DNA of 7,225 bases from Chloroflexota bacterium. GTDB lineage: Bacteria > Chloroflexota > Limnocylindria > Limnocylindrales > CSP1-4. A program made the position numbers and the translations under genes. The stretch covers positions 1-7,225 of the forward strand of contig JAJYMP010000264.1 in NCBI GenBank assembly GCA_021786915.1, written 5' to 3'. Within the stretch, counting starts at the first letter, position 1. Every line of letters begins with the position of its first letter. Positions 5,525 through 7,225 of this stretch are shown here, piece by piece. The notes beneath the pieces are model-generated. The model did no database searches and was not told the DNA's origin. It saw only the letters and a list, made by a program, of their open reading frames with translations.

Positions 5525-6897
5525 GTCGTGTACTCCGAGTTCTCCTTGACGTACGCCTCCGTGAGCGGGCAGCCGAACGCCTCGCCGGTGCCGTCGCCCA
5601 GGCCGAGGTCGACGCGGATGAGCACCTCCTCGGCGTTCATCGCCTCGCGAGCGGCGCCCTTGTCGATGCCGACCGGGCCGCCGGCCGGACCGTCATAGGC
5701 GAGGTGGCCGGCGATCCTGATCCGCATCCGGGCGGGGTCGACGGCGGCGGGCTGGCAGGCCCGCGCGGCGGCGTCGGCAGGGCTCAGCCCGGCCGCCTCG
5801 AGCACCGCGGCCTCGGCGACCAGCGCGTTCCCCGCGGCGCCCGCGATCCGGCCCCAGTTCGCGTCCTTGCCGTGGACCGCCGCCTTGACGAGCGACGAGC
5901 TGATGACCGCCCGGGCAACGGCCCGGGCGTCGGCGTCGTCAGCGGCGCCGGTGACCTGGCAGGTGATGAGCGCGGTGGCGCCCTCGCCGTCGCGTGCCTG
6001 CTGGCGGGCGAGGTCGCGCGCGACGGCCTGGAGCGCTGAGCCGAGCGCGCTGCGCGCGGCCGCGTCGTCGTCGGCCGAGGCCGCGCCGGCCGCCCCGGAT
6101 GCGAGCGCGAACACGGTGTCGTTGGTGCTGGTGTCGCCGTCGACCGACAACTGGTCCCAGGTGACCGCGGCCGCGCTCCGGAGCAGCACGCGGAGCGTCG
6201 CCGGGGAGGCGGTGGCGTCGGTGAGCACGACCGAGAGCATCGTCGCCATGCGCGGGTGGATCATGCCCACCCCCTTCGCGATGCCGGTGACCGTGATCGT
6301 CGCAGTGCCGCCGTCCGCGCCCGGAACCTCGGCCCTGACGCTGGCCACCTTGGTGGTGGAGTCGGTGGTCCGGAGGGCCACCGCCGCATGACCGAGCGCA
6401 AGGTCGGTGTACTCGAGCCCCTCGTCCACGACGCGCCTGACGGCCGCGGCCACCTTGTCCACGGGCAGCCGCGTGCCGATCACCCCGGTGGAGAGGTGGA
6501 GCACGTGGGCGGGCTCGTCGCCGATCGCGGCGGCCACGGCCACGCCGATCGCGGCCTGGTCGGCATCGCCCGCGTCGCCCGTCGCCGCGTTGGCCGAGCC
6601 CGACGTCGCGATGACGGCGCTCGCGTAGCCGCACGTCGCCGGGCTGCCGCCGGTCGCCTGGAGGTTCGCCCGCGACAGCCGCACGGGGGCGGCTGCGAAT
6701 CGGTTGGCGGTGAACACCGCGGCCGCCGGGACCGGACCGCCCGTGGCCACGATGAGCGCGAAGTCGGGTCGGCCCGACATCTTGATGCCGGCCGTCGTGC
6801 CGACCGCAGCGAATCCGGCGGGCATCCGCGACGCGCGCTCGACGGGCGGCAGGGCGTCGGCGATCGGTGCGAGCAGCGGGTTGTCGGCGGTTGGCAT
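5521..6897 (-). CDS. argJ: Glutamate N-acetyltransferase / ornithine acetyltransferase
   Basis: ArgJ transfers the acetyl group from N-acetylornithine to glutamate, recycling it and releasing ornithine. Bifunctional members also make N-acetylglutamate from acetyl-CoA, and the sequence does not settle which type this is. The protein is an Ntn-type enzyme made as a precursor that self-cleaves before a Thr. Here KGVGMIHPRMATML (208-221) places the cut between A218 and nucleophile T219, giving alpha and beta chains of about 218 and 240 residues. Other marks are PAGFAAVGTTAGIK (26-39), the oxyanion-hole loop STGVIG (136-141), SVDGDTSTNDT (251-261) and KDANWGRIAGAAGNA (344-358). It ends YVKENSEYTT. 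At 458 residues it is longer than the usual 390-410, from an N-terminal extension and Ala/Asp-rich loops around 267-325. ATG 6895-6897 is preferred to ATG 6823-6825 because GAGGG precedes it by seven bases. No argA or argE is seen nearby. Confidence 0.97.
   Translation of the reverse strand: MPTADNPLLAPIADALPPVERASRMPAGFAAVGTTAGIKMSGRPDFALIVATGGPVPAAAVFTANRFAAAPVRLSRANLQATGGSPATCGYASAVIATSGSANAATGDAGDADQAAIGVAVAAAIGDEPAHVLHLSTGVIGTRLPVDKVAAAVRRVVDEGLEYTDLALGHAAVALRTTDSTTKVASVRAEVPGADGGTATITVTGIAKGVGMIHPRMATMLSVVLTDATASPATLRVLLRSAAAVTWDQLSVDGDTSTNDTVFALASGAAGAASADDDAAARSALGSALQAVARDLARQQARDGEGATALITCQVTGAADDADARAVARAVISSSLVKAAVHGKDANWGRIAGAAGNALVAEAAVLEAAGLSPADAAARACQPAAVDPARMRIRIAGHLAYDGPAGGPVGIDKGAAREAMNAEEVLIRVDLGLGDGTGEAFGCPLTEAYVKENSEYTT
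5533..5536 (-). promoter_or_regulatory. Weak ribosome binding site of argB
   Basis: GGAG on the minus strand lies 8 bases before the GTG at 5522-5524, inside the last codons of argJ. It supports the GTG start that yields a protein beginning MSEVVVVKLGG. Coupling to the overlapping argJ stop is likely to be at least as important. Confidence 0.45.
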
Positions 6898-6904
6898 CAG
6901 CGGG

Positions 6905-6909
6905 CCCTC
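6905..6909 (-). promoter_or_regulatory. Ribosome binding site of argJ
   Basis: GAGGG on the minus strand sits 7 bases before the ATG at 6895-6897. It is the only recognisable Shine-Dalgarno-like sequence near either possible argJ start and so supports the longer form. The rest of the 56-base argC-argJ spacer (6898-6953) shows no convincing promoter, operator or terminator. Confidence 0.45.
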
Positions 6910-6953
6910 GGTACGCGGGGTGGGCGGCGGGTCGGCCAGAAGGACGGTCGCGG

Positions 6954-7225
6954 CTAGGGCGCCAGCGGGAGTTGGAGCAGTCCGGTGGGCTCGGGCAGGC
7001 CGTGCAGCACGTTGAACGCCTGGATGGCCTGGCCTGCGGCGCCCTTGACCAGGTTGTCGAGCACGCCGATCGCAAGGACGCGGCCGTTGCGCTCGTCGAC
7101 CCTGGCCCAGACGCGGAACTCGTTGGAGCCCAGGACGTGCTTCGTGGCGGGGGCGGCGGGCACCACGGTGATGAACGCCTCGTCGCAGTAGGCCTCGGCG
7201 TAGAGCTGGTCGAGCTCGGCCTGCG
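6954..7225 (-). CDS. argC: N-acetyl-gamma-glutamyl-phosphate reductase, C-terminal part (5' end outside window)
   Basis: This is the last 89 residues of ArgC, which uses NADPH to reduce N-acetylglutamyl 5-phosphate to the semialdehyde, following ArgB. The frame is open to the window edge, so an apparent GTG at 7164-7166 is an internal Val and not a start. Read from the edge, the chain runs AELDQLYAEAYCDEAFITVV, then ATKHVLGSNEFRVWARVD, then VLDNLVKGAAGQAIQAFN, and ends near GLPEPTGL. The GSN, DNLVKGAAGQA and GLPE..GL elements are characteristic of the ArgC C-terminal region. The catalytic Cys and NADP-binding domain lie beyond the window. The TAG stop is 56 bases before the argJ start. As the first arg gene seen, its upstream region would carry the operon promoter. 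Confidence 0.95.
   Translation of the reverse strand, partial: QAELDQLYAEAYCDEAFITVVPAAPATKHVLGSNEFRVWARVDERNGRVLAIGVLDNLVKGAAGQAIQAFNVLHGLPEPTGLLQLPLAP

Noticed and set aside
4290..5549. 419-codon plus-strand open frame opposite argR and argB
   Set aside because: It is antisense to intact argR and argB; its Ser/Arg/Ala-rich translation is typical of GC-driven spurious frames.
6898..6953. Searched the argC-argJ spacer for an ARG box, internal promoter or attenuator
   Set aside because: No AT-rich palindrome, promoter-like hexamers or stable stem with T-tract is visible; only the argJ ribosome site is supported.

Overview
The window is very GC-rich (roughly 70% or more by eye) and densely packed with protein genes. 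It holds no RNA genes, insertion sequences, CRISPR arrays or phage genes that I can see. Frequent GTG starts, 4-base stop/start overlaps and Ala/Arg/Gly-rich proteins suggest a high-GC bacterium. Chloroflexota (for example a Limnocylindria-like lineage) or Actinomycetota would fit. The short N-acetylglutamate kinase tilts me weakly towards Chloroflexota, but I cannot fix the taxon from the sequence alone.

Left side, + strand (1-1585): the C-terminal 133 residues of an adenosine deaminase family protein, whose stop overlaps the GTG start of a FAD-dependent oxidoreductase of the DAO / sarcosine oxidase beta-like family. The two genes look translationally coupled.

Right side, - strand (1619-7225, transcribed right to left): an arginine biosynthesis operon in the order argC (3' end only), argJ, argB, argR, argG, followed 20 bases later by a soluble GAF-domain sensor histidine kinase. 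ArgJ makes N-acetylglutamate and/or releases ornithine, ArgB phosphorylates N-acetylglutamate, ArgC reduces the acyl phosphate, and ArgG condenses citrulline with aspartate. ArgR is the arginine-responsive repressor expected to control the operon. argJ/argB, argB/argR and argR/argG all overlap by 4 bases, so they should be co-translated. argD, argF and argH are absent from this stretch, and the histidine kinase occupies the distal position where argH often lies. The + and - units converge at 1586-1618, where there is a GC-rich inverted repeat.

Nothing here amounts to a clearly new system. The points most worth a second look are the kinase appended to the arg operon, the GDNT variant of the ArgR arginine-binding motif, the short (possibly arginine-insensitive) ArgB, and the coupling of an Add-family deaminase to an amine/amino-acid oxidase-like flavoprotein.
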